Assembly: GCA_039602395.1 (NCBI GenBank)
Contig: JBCNJP010000006.1
Coordinates: forward strand, 41,441,279-41,505,278
Length of the DNA stretch: 64,000 nucleotides
Direction of reading: 5' to 3'
DNA from: Deinandra increscens subsp. villosa
Lineage: Eukaryota > Streptophyta > Magnoliopsida > Asterales > Asteraceae
In this document: in pieces, positions 1 to 11,200 of the stretch
Numbering within the stretch: position 1 is the first letter of the stretch
Layout: each line of letters starts with the position of its first letter
Translations under genes and position numbers: made by a program
Notes under the pieces: model-generated
The model's database searches: none
What the model was told of the DNA's origin: nothing
The model's input: only the letters and a program-made list of their open reading frames with translations

Positions 1-805
1 GGACCAGCTAGGTGACATGTTTACTTGTGCAATATGAATTTTTTGATAAACCATGCATCATATGAGTGAAATTAATAGCATTTGGTGATTATTGTTATGT
101 GTTATGCCATATTTAAAACTTGGTGCATGTTGTATTATCTTACTCTACATGAGTACATGTGTTGTAAAACTATAATTGAAAGCTATTATGCTAATATCAG
201 ATCAACCAGCGTACCTCGGGTCAGTGTGTCATCATGTGTTCGTCCTTGCTAATTTCAAGGTCGTTAGAAAATTCTATGTATTCACGTTATAGTTAAACAA
301 CGCATTTTTGTGACAACCTTTAATCGACCTGAATATATATGTATATTAGGTCGCGCGTAAAAGATTTGCACTTGTTCAAGTGTGGTTAGTAGTAGTGCAC
401 CCGAAGGTGAGTTTCACTACCCCGTGTTTATGTCATGTCTGGTTAGATACAATAACACGCAAAACACTTTTGAACTAGGGTTAAAGTAATCCACTACATA
501 TCACATGTTTCACTGAAATGCTACGCCAAAATAAGTCCTTACTAATCGAACCGTTAATTCTTAAAGCAAGGGAATATTGAGTAGTACTATTGGATTTTGA
601 CAAACCCTGCTCAGCAGGCACGAGATGCACCACCAGACTGGAGGTCGAACTAAGAACAATATTAGCCTAACACATACCATTGTTCTGGTGGACACGGGGA
701 AGGCAAAACGCACAGAGTAAACCTGTGTGCATTAGCCAGCTACGGTTACAAATCATTTAGTGACATGAACTTAGGCTAGCTACCTGCGATATGCAATGTA
801 CTTTA
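1..805 (+). repeat. Upstream part of a Z-family gypsy LTR, left end outside the window
   Basis: There is no coding potential. The segment around 397-425, a run reading gcaccc, aaggtgagtttca and cccc, has a close counterpart in reverse complement near 52665-52690, inside an antisense LTR that ends in the same CACACCCCC terminus. The sequence continues conceptually at about 29086, where a plus-strand LTR end (GGGGGTGTGATA) and a PBS-like site follow. I therefore read 1-805 as LTR split by the insertion of element A at position 805/806. Family identity is inferred from these short matches only. Confidence 0.55.
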
Positions 806-1515
806 TGTTTTGGTCAAAAACTGCCTAAGCAATTAGTTGATCAAACTTTGTAAGTGAGGTAGAGTGTTTGATGAAATTAGCAAGAAAAATGTAAGTTTGA
901 GTATTGACATGAGGATATAACGAGGGAAAATCCAGGAATCCTTGAGTATCCTCAAGGAGCCTAGCAAAAAACCTCGGGGGCCGGTTCAAAGTACCTGCCT
1001 CCTAAAACTTTTATATAATGAATGTCTTTAGTACAAATGAAACGAGCTTCGTATTCTAAGTGTTGCAAAGAGTTGCGATCACTGAAAAAAGGTGTGTGTG
1101 TGCAAACCTAGAGCTCGGTTTAAATAGTGATTACATTTCAACAACCTATCCTAAAAAGTAGCAACTAAGTCCACGTCTTCCATATAGCCGTTAAGGTCCA
1201 TTTCGTCCACGTTTCTGTTAGCTTGACCGAGTCTTTAGGACATGTGATTAATACTGGAGTCAACCTGCGAACAAACAAAAAAGGGAAAGACAATTGTTAG
1301 TAAATAAATGTAAATCAGGATCCTTACAGTGAAGTGCTTGTGAGCTGATCCGAGCTGCTCAGTATCTCTTGAATTCTAGTAGCAACAATTGCCCCCAAAT
1401 TTTTTGCGGTTGGCGCATGTAAGCCAGCTGTCGAAAATTTGAAACACTTGTACTCTTATCCGAAGTATAATGATGATAAAGCAAAAATTTAATCCGCTCA
1501 ACTTCCAAGCAATAT
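806..1515 (-). repeat. 3' LTR of element A
   Basis: It matches 28363-29074 nearly base for base, starting TGTTTTGGTC and continuing to CCAAGCAATAT. On the minus strand a TATA-like TATTTAAA lies at 1119-1126. On the plus strand a second TATA-like word, TTTTATATAATG, lies at 1009-1020 and points toward the antisense gene at 1651, so the LTR may be bidirectional (inference). After about 1515 the two copies diverge, because the other copy has lost roughly 110 bp or was joined differently to its flank. Confidence 0.8.
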
Positions 1516-1650
1516 TTTCGCTTAATTTTTCTTTATAACTCTTCTTCGACCACATAATTTCGCACAACTTTTTCTTTCGGCGAAACCCTAGAGCATCTCC
1601 CATCTTCCACAGGTTAGTACTCTTTCTCTTTTCCTTCGTCTTCGCTGATC
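1516..1650 (+). promoter_or_regulatory. Leader of the antisense gene of element A, with telo-box
   Basis: The segment between LTR and ATG is pyrimidine rich and holds AAACCCTA (1583-1590), the telo-box word common in 5' leaders of plant housekeeping genes, then a CCACAG-GTTAG run that could be a splice site. The A2 copy keeps the same order: CTCTTTCGGC, AAACCCTAGAG, a CCACAG-GTCAG run, a pyrimidine tract, ATG. Conservation in both copies suggests a real leader. Because A reads on the minus strand, this stretch would also contain its polypurine tract. Confidence 0.45.
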
Positions 1651-3455
1651 ATGGGAAAGAAACTGCTCCGATCTTCGGCCACTGTCACCGACGAAGTGAC
1701 CGACGACTTCACCGACCAGGGACTCCTTCCGGCAACGAAGGAGGAGACCTGCAACTTTGATGATCGAAAGATCGCAATGTTGCAGCGATCTTCGAGCTTC
1801 CCTGCCGAAGCTGAATTCCGTCCATTCGACCCTTCTTTGAAAGCCGACCACATCTCCGACGACTGGGTTTGTTTTCTTTACTACCCTTTTCTGCTCGGAA
1901 TGACATTCCCTTTTCCGGATATGGTCACCGAGTTCTTCTCAGTCACCAACCTTGCCTATTCCCAAGTAATGCCCATGGTGTGGTGAATCCTTCTTTCTCT
2001 CCACCATTTGAACCAGACCCGCAACTTGAACATTGGAGTTGCCGAAATCTGCAAGGTGTACCGATTAGCCACTCATGGCAACAATAGATTTGTCTTGAAA
2101 ATCAGAACCGGAGAAGCCCAGATGATCCCTAGGGTTTCCCACAATGACCATGATTGGAAGCGCCAATTCTTCTTTGTCAAAAGGAGTAGCCTTGTTGGTT
2201 GCGAGAACCTTCCTACCCAATGGGTTGTCAAGGGTAGGAAGAGTTTCTGTAATATTTTGATTCCATATGCTCCTCAACTTTACTTAATTGATATGCTTGC
2301 CTTCTTATCTTTACAGCGCCCAAGTTTGAAGCTCTGATCAAGCCAACCCGTGAATCCTCCAAGAAGCTCAAGGATCTCTACAGCATCCCAGTGGCAGAAA
2401 GAAGCTGTCAACCCAAAGACGTTTCAAGTGCTAGAAGTATCTCCCAGCAACCTCTCAGCCCGTCGAGAGCCATGTCTACAGGTACTTGTAGGAACTTGTT
2501 TTCTCTTTGATTTAAATTACACCTTGCTATTTCTAGAAACTGATCCCTTTCTGTTTATGATGAAGCTCTAGGTTCAGCTTCCAACTTCTCCTTCAAGGAT
2601 CTTGAACTGCTCATAGCCAAGAAAGAGAAGACGGAGGAAACCAGCAGCAAAGCTCCCACAGACGTTTCAGCCCCTAAGTTCCGGGCCCCCAGCACTCAAT
2701 CCAAGACCTCTTCTGCCAAGAAGCGTAAGGCTCCAGACTCCAGACTCCACTATCAATGTGGATAGTTTTGATGATCTTCCTCCTGTCGCAGCTGCCAACA
2801 AGCTGCTCTCGCTGCAAGCTGTGGTGAACATTGTAAGTATAATTCAATAATAGAGAAGTATGTTAAAGTTGTAGTTATAATACTTCCCTTGCTGATTCTG
2901 ACGTGTTCAGCTCTGGTACAGGGCATTGATAACCTGAGCCACGAGGTAATTGATCTTGAAGGCAAACTAGAGACAATGGAGCAGAAGCTCGAAGCAGCTG
3001 AGCAGAAGCTGGAGGCAGCTGAGCAGAAGCTTAAGGCCTCCAAACTTAAGCTTGATCAGGCCACGCTCCGTCTTGAGAAGATGGGCTAGGCAGCAGCCAG
3101 CAATGCACGCCACTACGAGAAGCAGCTCAAAGAAAGAGATGCTGCAGCTGCTGAAGCCCTAAATCTGGCTGAACAGAATGCTCAATCCTCAGCCGCCATC
3201 AGCGTGCTTGAGTGCATGATCGAGATGGCCACTGCTGCGCAGGCTGAAGGCTTCACTCCAGAGAGCTGGCCGGTCAAGGATTGGGAGGTGAGTCTCAAAA
3301 AGCTGATGGCCGAGAGGGGGGAAGCTTCTGAAAAAGCTAACAAGGAGGTTGAGCCGGAGGTCGAGAAGGAAGCTGGTGAAAAGGGTAAGGGCAAGGAGGT
3401 GGAGCAGGCGGAGGCTGCTGGTGATAAGCTGGGCGATGAAGGCAATCTTGACTAG
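1651..3455 (+). pseudogene. Antisense extra gene (aORF) of element A, four exons, broken
   Basis: The product resembles the plant 'putative gypsy type transposon' family (extra ORF of Tat elements). An N-terminal globular part holds DDWVCFLYYPF, ICKVYRL and DWKRQFFFVK; a Lys-rich linker follows, then a coiled coil (repeated AEQKLEA) and an acidic tail. Inferred exons are 1651-2233, 2317-2481, 2566-2832 and 2922-3455. The introns start with GT, end with AG and are 83, 84 and 89 bp. Intron 3 has GTAAGTAT and a TACAG acceptor. Damage: TGA at 1984-1986 (CGA in A2), a 7-bp CTCCAGA duplication near 2737 that shifts the frame, and TAG at 3087-3089. The function of this family is not known to me. Confidence 0.75.
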
Positions 3456-4732
3456 GTCGGAGCCCGCTTTTTTAGGTTGTTTGGTTTGGTTGTTTGTGGT
3501 TCTTTTTAAACAGTGGTTGTGGTAAAAACAAAATACTTTAACTTTTGGGGGCTTCGATGGAGGGACCTTGAGTTTCAAGGCAAAATCCAAGCTCTTTAGA
3601 CAATATGGTTGGCCTCAGGTGGAGGGATCTTGGGTTCCAAGACGAAGCCTGGGGTCAACTCCTTTAATTTCCTGCATATATATGACTTAGTAGTATTTTG
3701 ATCATCATGGTGTGTTGTACGTATTTCTGGTTATTCTGAAAAATATCTGAATGAGGATCCTATAGGATGCTTGCTTAATAACATAGTTTAGTTTAAAAAC
3801 TCAAAAGTTTATAAAAATTTGCCAATGTTAACAAACCATGATGCTAGCCAATACTTAGTAATAAAAATACGTAACATGAGTGATACCAATGTCACCTGTT
3901 CAAGAAAATTTCACTTGTTGAGACAGTCAAGATCCTTGAAGATCCTCAAGGATCCTTTAGGTAGATTTGGTGAAATCGTGAGGAAAAAACTCAGGTACTT
4001 GGGAATGAGCCAAACATGGGTCAAGCCCATCTTAATCCTTTGAGGCAAGAAATGCCTTGTAAATCTTGGGTCTAAGCCAACCGGGGTCAAGCCCAAAACT
4101 TGAGAGACACGAAAGCGCCTAAACCTTAGTTAATGTGAAATCATTAAAAACCTTTGTTAGACTGAGGTCGAGCTCAAAAAATACTTGGGACTAAGCCAAC
4201 TGGGGTCAAGCCCAAAACTTGAGATACACGAATGTGCCTAAACCTTTGTTGACATGAAAATGTCAAAAACCTTAGAACCTTTACGAGATGACACGTCTGC
4301 CACCCATTTCGAAGTGCACTCTATGGCCAACGGTGATGAAATTATCAGCCACCCTCAGATGGACTGGTGGCACCACCTTGAACCATAGGCCACCACCGTG
4401 CGCTCCTGGCGAGGGTCTTGCGCTCCTGGCGATTCCCATTAGTGAACGAGAAGGTGAAAACCTCCTAAACCTTTGATTGCATTCAGAATGCTTTATACTT
4501 AGAAGAGGTGATCAGCCTCTAACTTATGACAAAGTGCTTAGAACATCTGCAAAATACTTCAAGGCTTGGTGAGGGGTGGGTGTTAGCTTGGCTAACACCC
4601 CTCCGATGCCTAAGTCAGTAATCATTTCACAAGGATAATAATATGAAATTGAAATGAGAATAAAAATCATACCTGGTGTTTTTGGAGCTTACACAAGGAT
4701 TTTGGGATATGCTCAGAGGATCCAGGGAGTAC
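3456..4732. other. Spacer of element A between antisense gene and integrase end
   Basis: No ORF is supported. It contains two direct repeats of about 125 bp (about 4070-4190 and 4190-4270, each carrying GGGGTCAAGCCC and GAGAYACACGAA words), short GATCCTTGA/TCAAGGATCC words near 3931-3957, and a perfect hairpin at 4574-4604. The same order of pieces occurs at 57964-59313 in A2, so this is part of the element. Transcripts from pol (minus) and from the antisense gene (plus) would converge here. Confidence 0.7.
4574..4604. other. Conserved hairpin in the convergent spacer of element A
   Basis: GGGTGTTAGC (4578-4587) and GCTAACACCC (4591-4600) form a perfect 10-bp stem with a TTG loop, extended by G-C pairs outside one mismatch. 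It recurs unchanged at 59159-59181 in A2 although the flanks differ. It lies about 130 bp beyond the pol stop on the minus strand and could affect 3' end formation in either direction. That role is inference. Confidence 0.6.
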
Positions 4733-4967
4733 TTACATAAAATATAACTTCAAGTGAATTGCATTCCAAGCTCTTGGGAGTAGCTCACCTTCCATAGTAG
4801 CTAGCCTATATGCTCCTTTTCCAGCTTCTGAGTCTATTAGGTAAGGACCTTCCCATTTAGGTGCAAGTTTTCCATGTGCTAGATTGGTAGTATTCTGAAA
4901 AGCTTTCCTGAGTACCAGATCTCCTACTTGAAATCTTCTGATCCTGAGATTTCTGTTGTAAGACTTG
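4733..4967 (-). pseudogene. C-terminal end of the integrase of element A
   Basis: On the minus strand this encodes the end of integrase: LAPKWEGPYLIDSEAGKGAYRL, then a tail ending HLKLYFM and a stop at 4733. It matches the last part of the 59314-59775 ORF of A2. The upstream part of the gene is at 22603-23456. Element B sits between them, after target site GTTAT at 4968-4972. The segment belongs to the C-terminal DNA-binding region of gypsy integrases. Confidence 0.85.
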
Positions 4968-4972
4968 GTTAT

Positions 4973-5543
4973 TGATGTGTTGCAAACACATCCGATTTTC
5001 CTAAGTCTTTTGTTATGTATTTGAGTCTAATTGAGTCGGTTTTCTTTAGTTTCCGTTTGCTTTTAGTTAAGTTGTGTCTTGGAATCTTTTATTTATAGTT
5101 TTACAAGTTTTGTAGGTGTTAGATGGATTCCCGAGGCCACGGGTAGAAAGTGAGAAGATGGAACAAGAAAAGAAAGAAAAGAGCTGAACAAGAGGTTCCA
5201 GGCGTATCGCCTGGAACCTGATGCATGGTAGGCGATACGCGCGTGAGGAGATGGTCAACGGAGCTTTAAGTCGGTTTGACCGACTAAACTGTCGCGACAT
5301 TAGCTGTAAGCGTATCGCCTGGGAGAACTAGAGTTGTAGGCGATACGCCTACAACTGCAAAACCCGCAGAAAAAGGAAATTTCATATAAATTCGACTTTT
5401 AGGGTTTCAATTCGAAAAAGACGAACTCCAGACGAATTGTAGGGCGATTAAGGGCGATTTTCAGAGGAGAAGAGAGCTGGGATCAAGGAGAAGCATTGGG
5501 AGATCGGAATTGCACTACATATCATTCACCGGTTCTTCTAATC
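4973..5543 (+). repeat. 5' LTR of B, first part
   Basis: It matches 20964-21543. TATAAA at 5385-5390 is the likely core promoter (21403-21411 region in the other copy). The part shows many single-base absences relative to the 3' LTR, for example six within about 130 bp near 5005-5120. The LTR resumes at 15053 after element C. Confidence 0.85.
5196..5352. repeat. Alternating GCGTATCGC / GCGATACGC words in the LTR of B
   Basis: Four 9-bp core words in alternating orientation: GCGTATCGC near 5205, GCGATACGC near 5231, GCGTATCGC near 5309, GCGATACGC near 5339. Flanks (AGG...CCTGG) extend the inverted matches. They lie 40-190 bp upstream of the TATA at 5385, so in U3. The 3' LTR has the same set at about 21199-21347, and a third set lies at 19513-19626. 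Confidence 0.85.
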
Positions 5544-7848
5544 TGTAACATCCCGAGTTTTAATATATGAAAATTTCCGTTAACATTTAACCGACCCTTG
5601 TTATGTGACTAAATTGTTCCTTATATGTTATAGTACTTGCCATATTATAGAAACTTGAGGGTTAAATGTGAAATGTTAAGGGTTTAATTAGAAAATTAAC
5701 CAAAACCTAAACTAGAGGGGCTAGGAATGTAAATAAGGGAAACTAACCTAAATTAATTAGGGAGAATTGGGGGAGGGGATCGCAGGTTGCGACTGGGAGA
5801 GAAACTCAACCCCTCCCAACTCTCTCAATCACGAAATTCTCAAGAGGAGGAGGCTAGGCTGCGAAATTGACCACAAATTCCAAGTATTGGAAGGATTTCT
5901 AAGCCTCCTACACCTAATTGAAGTTTGTAGGTAAGCCCTTTCATAATTGCATGTGTATGGGTCGAAATTGGGACCCTAGAATCTGTGAAGGTTATGTTAA
6001 AATCTGAATCCTAAGGTGTTAGGAAGCTTGAATGTAGCCTAGTTAACCCAATAATTTAGTAATTGGGGTAGTGCTCACCTAATTTCCTACTTGAACCTTG
6101 CATGTTGTTGGTCACCATGGATGACCATGGTATTAACCTCAATCATGAGAAATTGGAACTTGTCTATGACGATGCATGATAATTTGATGTTGGGTTTGAG
6201 GTGTGATCACCCAACCCTTGCTAATTTGTTAAGTAGTGGGTTGTATGAATGAATTGTAGTTAGGTAGCAAGTGTTGCACACCATGTGTTTGATAAAATGT
6301 CTAGGTGACTAACCCCCATGGCTTGATAGCTAAATTGACATGAAATGGTGCTTGAATGATCATAGTAAATGAATTGTTGATTTTGGATGATCCTAACTAT
6401 GTGTAACAATGTGAATTGCATGACCCGTTAAGGGAATTAGAAATGCTAGTAAATATTCTCAATTGGTGGAATTGGTGTGGATTGAGGACTTATATGATAA
6501 TAGAAACTTTGAAATTGTGAGGTCACCATGATTGGGTGCTAGATTGTGATTGATGCCATGGTTGTGAAATTTGTGTTATGACTATGGTATTGATACATTA
6601 ACGATCATATAGGCGATCAAGGTTTTGAAGGAAGCAATCAAGCTCACGCGGGTGGAGGTGGGTCGTCAAGCCATCGAGGTAACGTACATCTTGTTCGTTA
6701 CACTAGTAAGTAATAATTATAAACAACTTACATTTGGTTATGGACCATTGTGGGTAGAAAAGAATAAGTCTTCACCTCATGAGGGAATAAATGGATTCTC
6801 TCATAGGGGAAAAGAGGAAGTGGCTTAGTCAACCAAATTGGGTTGATTTGCCTACCCTCCTCATGCTTTTGCCTTCGGATAATTGACCCGAAGATACCTC
6901 AAGGGCTAATTGGGTTCTTGGTGTATGGCAAGGGTGGTTATACACATATGTAAGATGCCCAATTCTAATTAGTATTCTAGGATTCCTACATAGGTGACAT
7001 GGATACGTTGTAATTGGAATGCTCCTTAAGGATCATTGAAATTCGTATGATATAAAAGGTAGGAGTCATGAAGTAATCTGATATATTGTGAACGTGCCAC
7101 TAGTGAATGTGCAAGGTTTGGTTCATTTGTAATCCCGGACGAGTTGTAGCATGGGTTGGCCCTTAACGGGTCAACCGGGTAAGGTAAAGGCAAGGTAACG
7201 ATGGGTAATTGGTCCATGTTTAAATTTTAGAGTCTAGTAAGTTTTTGGAGCTTAAACCATGTGTTGGTAACTTATGAATCGTTAGAAATCGAATCCGGGC
7301 AATTAAGTGGAAAAAGAACCAAGACGGGGTACCGAAACCACAGGTACCACCGTAGCTTACGGTGGCCACCGTAAGCTACGGTGGCCTGCAGCCTGGGCAC
7401 TCACCGTAGGCCAGCATCAAGCCACCGTAGGCTAGCTGATGCCACCGTAAGCTACGGTGGCCAGCGTAGCTTACGGTGGAGCTGCCTAATTTCTGAAATT
7501 TTGCCCCCTTTTTAATGCCTAAACAATGTCCCAACTTGCATTAATGTTACATACTAATGGGGTGTAATTGCACGCAGGTAAAACTACCATGTAGACGCGG
7601 ATCCTCTCGAGCGCAAGACGAACCGAACACTCGAATTGCCGATTCTTTTGATGTTCATGACTTGTCATAACCATCTTTTGAAAATATTGAACTAGTATTA
7701 ACTTGCATTTACCACTCACTTGGTTTTGTATTTGGTTCCTATGCAAGTGTTGATGCCACAAACTGTTAAATTTGAACGAAATTTTCTGGGACCACTTTTC
7801 AAGTTAAATATTGTTAACGAAATAGTAAAAATAATTTGCGTTGTTACA
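5544..7848 (+). repeat. 5' LTR of C
   Basis: 2305 bp, TG...CA ends. TATAAAAG at 7051-7058 is a good TATA box, which places transcription start near 7080 and puts the CCACCGTA palindromes (7338-7482) in the transcribed R/U5 part. Short ORFs inside the LTR repeat exactly in the other copy, but they look like chance reading frames. Confidence 0.95.
7338..7482. repeat. Palindromic CCACCGTA...TACGGTGG cluster in the LTR of C
   Basis: The cluster includes CCACCGTAGCTTACGGTGG and its reverse complement CCACCGTAAGCTACGGTGG back to back (7347-7384), then CACCGTAGGCC, CCACCGTAGGCTAGC, another CCACCGTAAGCTACGGTGG and CGTAGCTTACGGTGG. At least six partial or full words occur in about 145 bp. A second copy is at 14537-14681. 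It lies downstream of the TATA and would form strong hairpins in the leader RNA. Confidence 0.9.
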
Positions 7849-7851
7849 AGT

Positions 7852-7863
7852 TGGTATCAGAGC
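7852..7863 (+). other. Primer binding site of C (initiator Met tRNA type)
   Basis: TGGTATCAGAGC, the standard plant PBS complementary to the 3' end of initiator tRNA-Met, starts three bases after the LTR end. The leader from here to the ATG at 8268 has no other feature I recognise. Confidence 0.95.
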
Positions 7864-8267
7864 CGAGGTTTGAGGGATTCAAGTGTAATTTGACTCTTGA
7901 ACTCAAACCCGTGCTCGAGATAATGGCCAAGTGTTCGGTTCGAGCTTCCGCGGAGATCCGGGTATGTGTTGAATTTTTAAATGATGTATGATTATAAGTC
8001 TAGTGTGTGCTATGGGAAGAAACTAAGGGTGCATAATTGATGCACCACTTGGTAATTTCAGATCGTGTACGGGGATGGTGAGTTGCACCGGAACCGAAGA
8101 TGCGGGAGACGCATGAATAGTTTAAAATGGGTTATGGGAATTGCTATAAATCCGTAACCTCATGTGTGACACCCTTGGAGATGGCCAAGGGGAGTCCATA
8201 ACAACCCTGCTCTAGGCAAGGGGAATTGATATATGAACTAACTGGTTGAATTAAACTCTGTAGTGTC

Positions 8268-11200
8268 ATGACGAACCAAGTTGGGGACGGCTTGACCCAA
8301 GAGCAGAGAGACGAGGCCCTTAACGCCCGAATTGCTGAAGAAGTCGGGAGGGCTATTGATGCCGCCCTCCCGGAATACGTGCACAAGATCCAAGAGGATC
8401 TTCTTAAGACCATGAATGAAAAGTTTGATGAGTTAAAGGGGGTTATCCTAAATCGAGGGGAGCCCGAAAAGACAAAGAAACGTTGTTCTTTTAACAAGTT
8501 CATGGCTTGCAAACCCCCTCACTATTCGGGTGAGGTGGATCCTATTGCTTGCCATCGGTGGATCACCAACGTGGAGGGTGTATTCCGCCGGACCCATTGT
8601 GAAGAAGATGATCAAGTGAGTTATGCCACGGGTCTACTTCGGGACCGGGCGAAAGATTGGTGGGATGCAAAGGCCCAAGAAAAAGGGGACGTTGCAATTA
8701 ATGCATTAACGTGGCCCGAATTCAAAGAAATCTTTACTGAACATCATTGCCCGAAGGCAATGGTGAACAAACTCAAGCAGGAGTTTCTCAAATTGGAGCA
8801 GACCGATGACCAAACGGTAGATCAAATCACGGGGATCTACCTTGATCGGGTCAGGTTCTGTGCGGATGTGTTGCCTACCGAAGGGGCAAGGATGTTCTTC
8901 TATAGGAACATGCTAAAGCCCAAGATTAAGGACTTTGTGCCCCTAACGAGTTTCAACACGGTGGAAGAAATGATTAACGCTGCGAGGGCTCGGGAACTTG
9001 ATATCACCCGAAGGGAAGAAACTCGTGAAAGGAGAGGGCCTAATGAGGCACAGTCAAACCCTCCAAAGAAGCAGAGAACGGGAGAATCTCCCAAAAAGAA
9101 GGAGTTCAAGGGGGGAAACTCCAAATGCAAGATTTGTGGGAGGGGGCATCCGGGAGAGTGCCTCTTCAAAGATCGACCATGTTTGAACTGTGGCAAAAAG
9201 GGCCACCTTGTCTCCAATTGCCCCTCTGAAGTAGTTAGATGCTTCAACTGCTATCAGACGGGTCATAAGAAGCCGAACTGCCCAAAATTGATGGGTGAAG
9301 GGTCAAGGACTGGAGGAAAAACTGAAATTCCGCGGGCCACCGGAAGGGCATTCCAGCTAACGGCCGATGAGGCCAAGATTGACCCCAACGTCGTGTCAGG
9401 TACTTTTCCGATTAATTCGTTGCCTGCACGTGTATTATTTGATACGGGTGCTAATAGGTCATTTGTCTCAATTGATTTTGTTAAGCACCCTTCATTTGTG
9501 ATTGAAAAACTGCATGTACCTTTAGAAGTAGAAGTTGCTAACGATAAATCTGTACTTGTTTTTGATGTATGTCGGGGATGCACGATCACCATCAACGGGG
9601 AGGAATTCTCCATTGACCTCATCCCCATGGCTATGAGAGAGTTCAAGGTGGTGGTAGGTATGGATTGGCTATCCCGCCACCACGCGAGAGTGATATGTGA
9701 TCACAAGACAATCGAACTCACGTCACCTACGGGAGACAAAGTCACCATACTGGGAGACAAAAGCGGAACTCCCATAATATGCTCCATGCACAAAGCGAGA
9801 AAGTACATAAAAAAAGGATGCCGAGCCTTTTTAGCTATGGTGACCGACACAAGAGTACAAGGACCGGTAATAGACGAGTTACCGGTAGTCCAAGAATTTA
9901 AAGATGTGTTCCCGGAAGAATTGCCGGGTATGCCTCCGGATAGAGATGTGGAATTCAGAATTGACCTGGTTCCGAATGCCAAGCCGGTAGCACGGGCACC
10001 ATATCGGTTAGCGCCCCCAGAGTTGCAAGAACTTAATACCCAAATCCAAGAGTTGCTGGATAAGGGGTTTATTAGGCCGAGTATCTCACCATGGGGAGCC
10101 CCGGTTCTATTTGTAAAGAAGAAAGATGGGAGTATGCGGATGTGCATTGATTACCGGGAGTTAAACAAACTCACGGTGAAAAATCGGTATCCCTTGCCCC
10201 GAATTGACGATCTATTCGATCAATTACAAGGGGCCAAATGGTTCTCCAAGATCGACTTGCGGTCAGGGTACCATCAACTGAAGGTGAAGGAGGAGGACAT
10301 CCCCAAGACGGCCTTTAGAACTCGCTATGGGCACTACGAATTTTGCGTGATGTCCTTTGGGTTAACAAACGCACCGGCGGCCTTCATGGACTTAATGAAC
10401 CGCGTGTGCAAACCCATGCTGGACAAATCGGTGATAGTCTTCATTGATGATATTTTGATCTACTCTCGGAGCGAGGCCGAGCATGCCAAGCATTTACGAG
10501 AGATACTTGAGAGACTAAGAGTTGAGAAGTTGTATGCCAAGTTCTCTAAATGTGCATTTTGGCTAAGAGAAGTGCAATTTTTGGGCCATGTAATTGGATC
10601 CGAGGGGATTAAGGTGGACCCGGCTAAAGTTGAAGCGGTAACCTTATGGGAAGCTCCTAAGACTCCCACCGAGGTTAGGAGTTTCCTCGGGCTGGCAGGC
10701 TATTACCGGAGATTTATTCAAGATTTCTCGAAAATAGCCTTACCCTTGACGAAGCTGACTAAGAAAGAAACCAAGTTTGTATGGGGTACCGAGCAAGAGG
10801 AGGCATTTCGAAGCCTCAAACAAAAGCTTACTCAAGCCCCGGTGTTAACTCTGCCCGAGGGCAACGAGGACATGGTGGTTTACTCTGACGCGTCACAAAT
10901 TGGCCTCGGATGTGTATTGATGCAACGAGGCAAGGTAATCGCGTATGCATCTCGGCAACTAAAGGTGCACGAGCAAAACTACCCTACGCATGACCTAGAG
11001 TTGGCGGCGGTAGTGTTTGCCTTGAAGATTTGGCGACATTATTTGTATGGGGCCAAATGCACAATCTTCACCGATCACAAAAGCCTCAAGTACTTCTTCG
11101 ACCAAAAGGACTTGAACATGAGGCAACGAAGATGGCTTGAGACGATCAAGGATTATGACTGCGAGATTCACTATCACCCGGGCAAGGCCAATGTGGTAGC

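Noticed and set aside
2889..3445. Separate small host genes at 2889-3089, 3204-3455 and 57424-57963
   Set aside because: They are exons of the antisense extra gene of A and A2.
7338..7482. CRISPR-like array of short repeats
   Set aside because: The words are palindromes of varied spacing inside a plant LTR, without regular spacers.
6625..7761. Short ORFs of 63-80 aa repeated exactly at 13824-14960
   Set aside because: They lie in the two LTRs of C and repeat only because the LTRs do; there is no motif and no sensible codon pattern.
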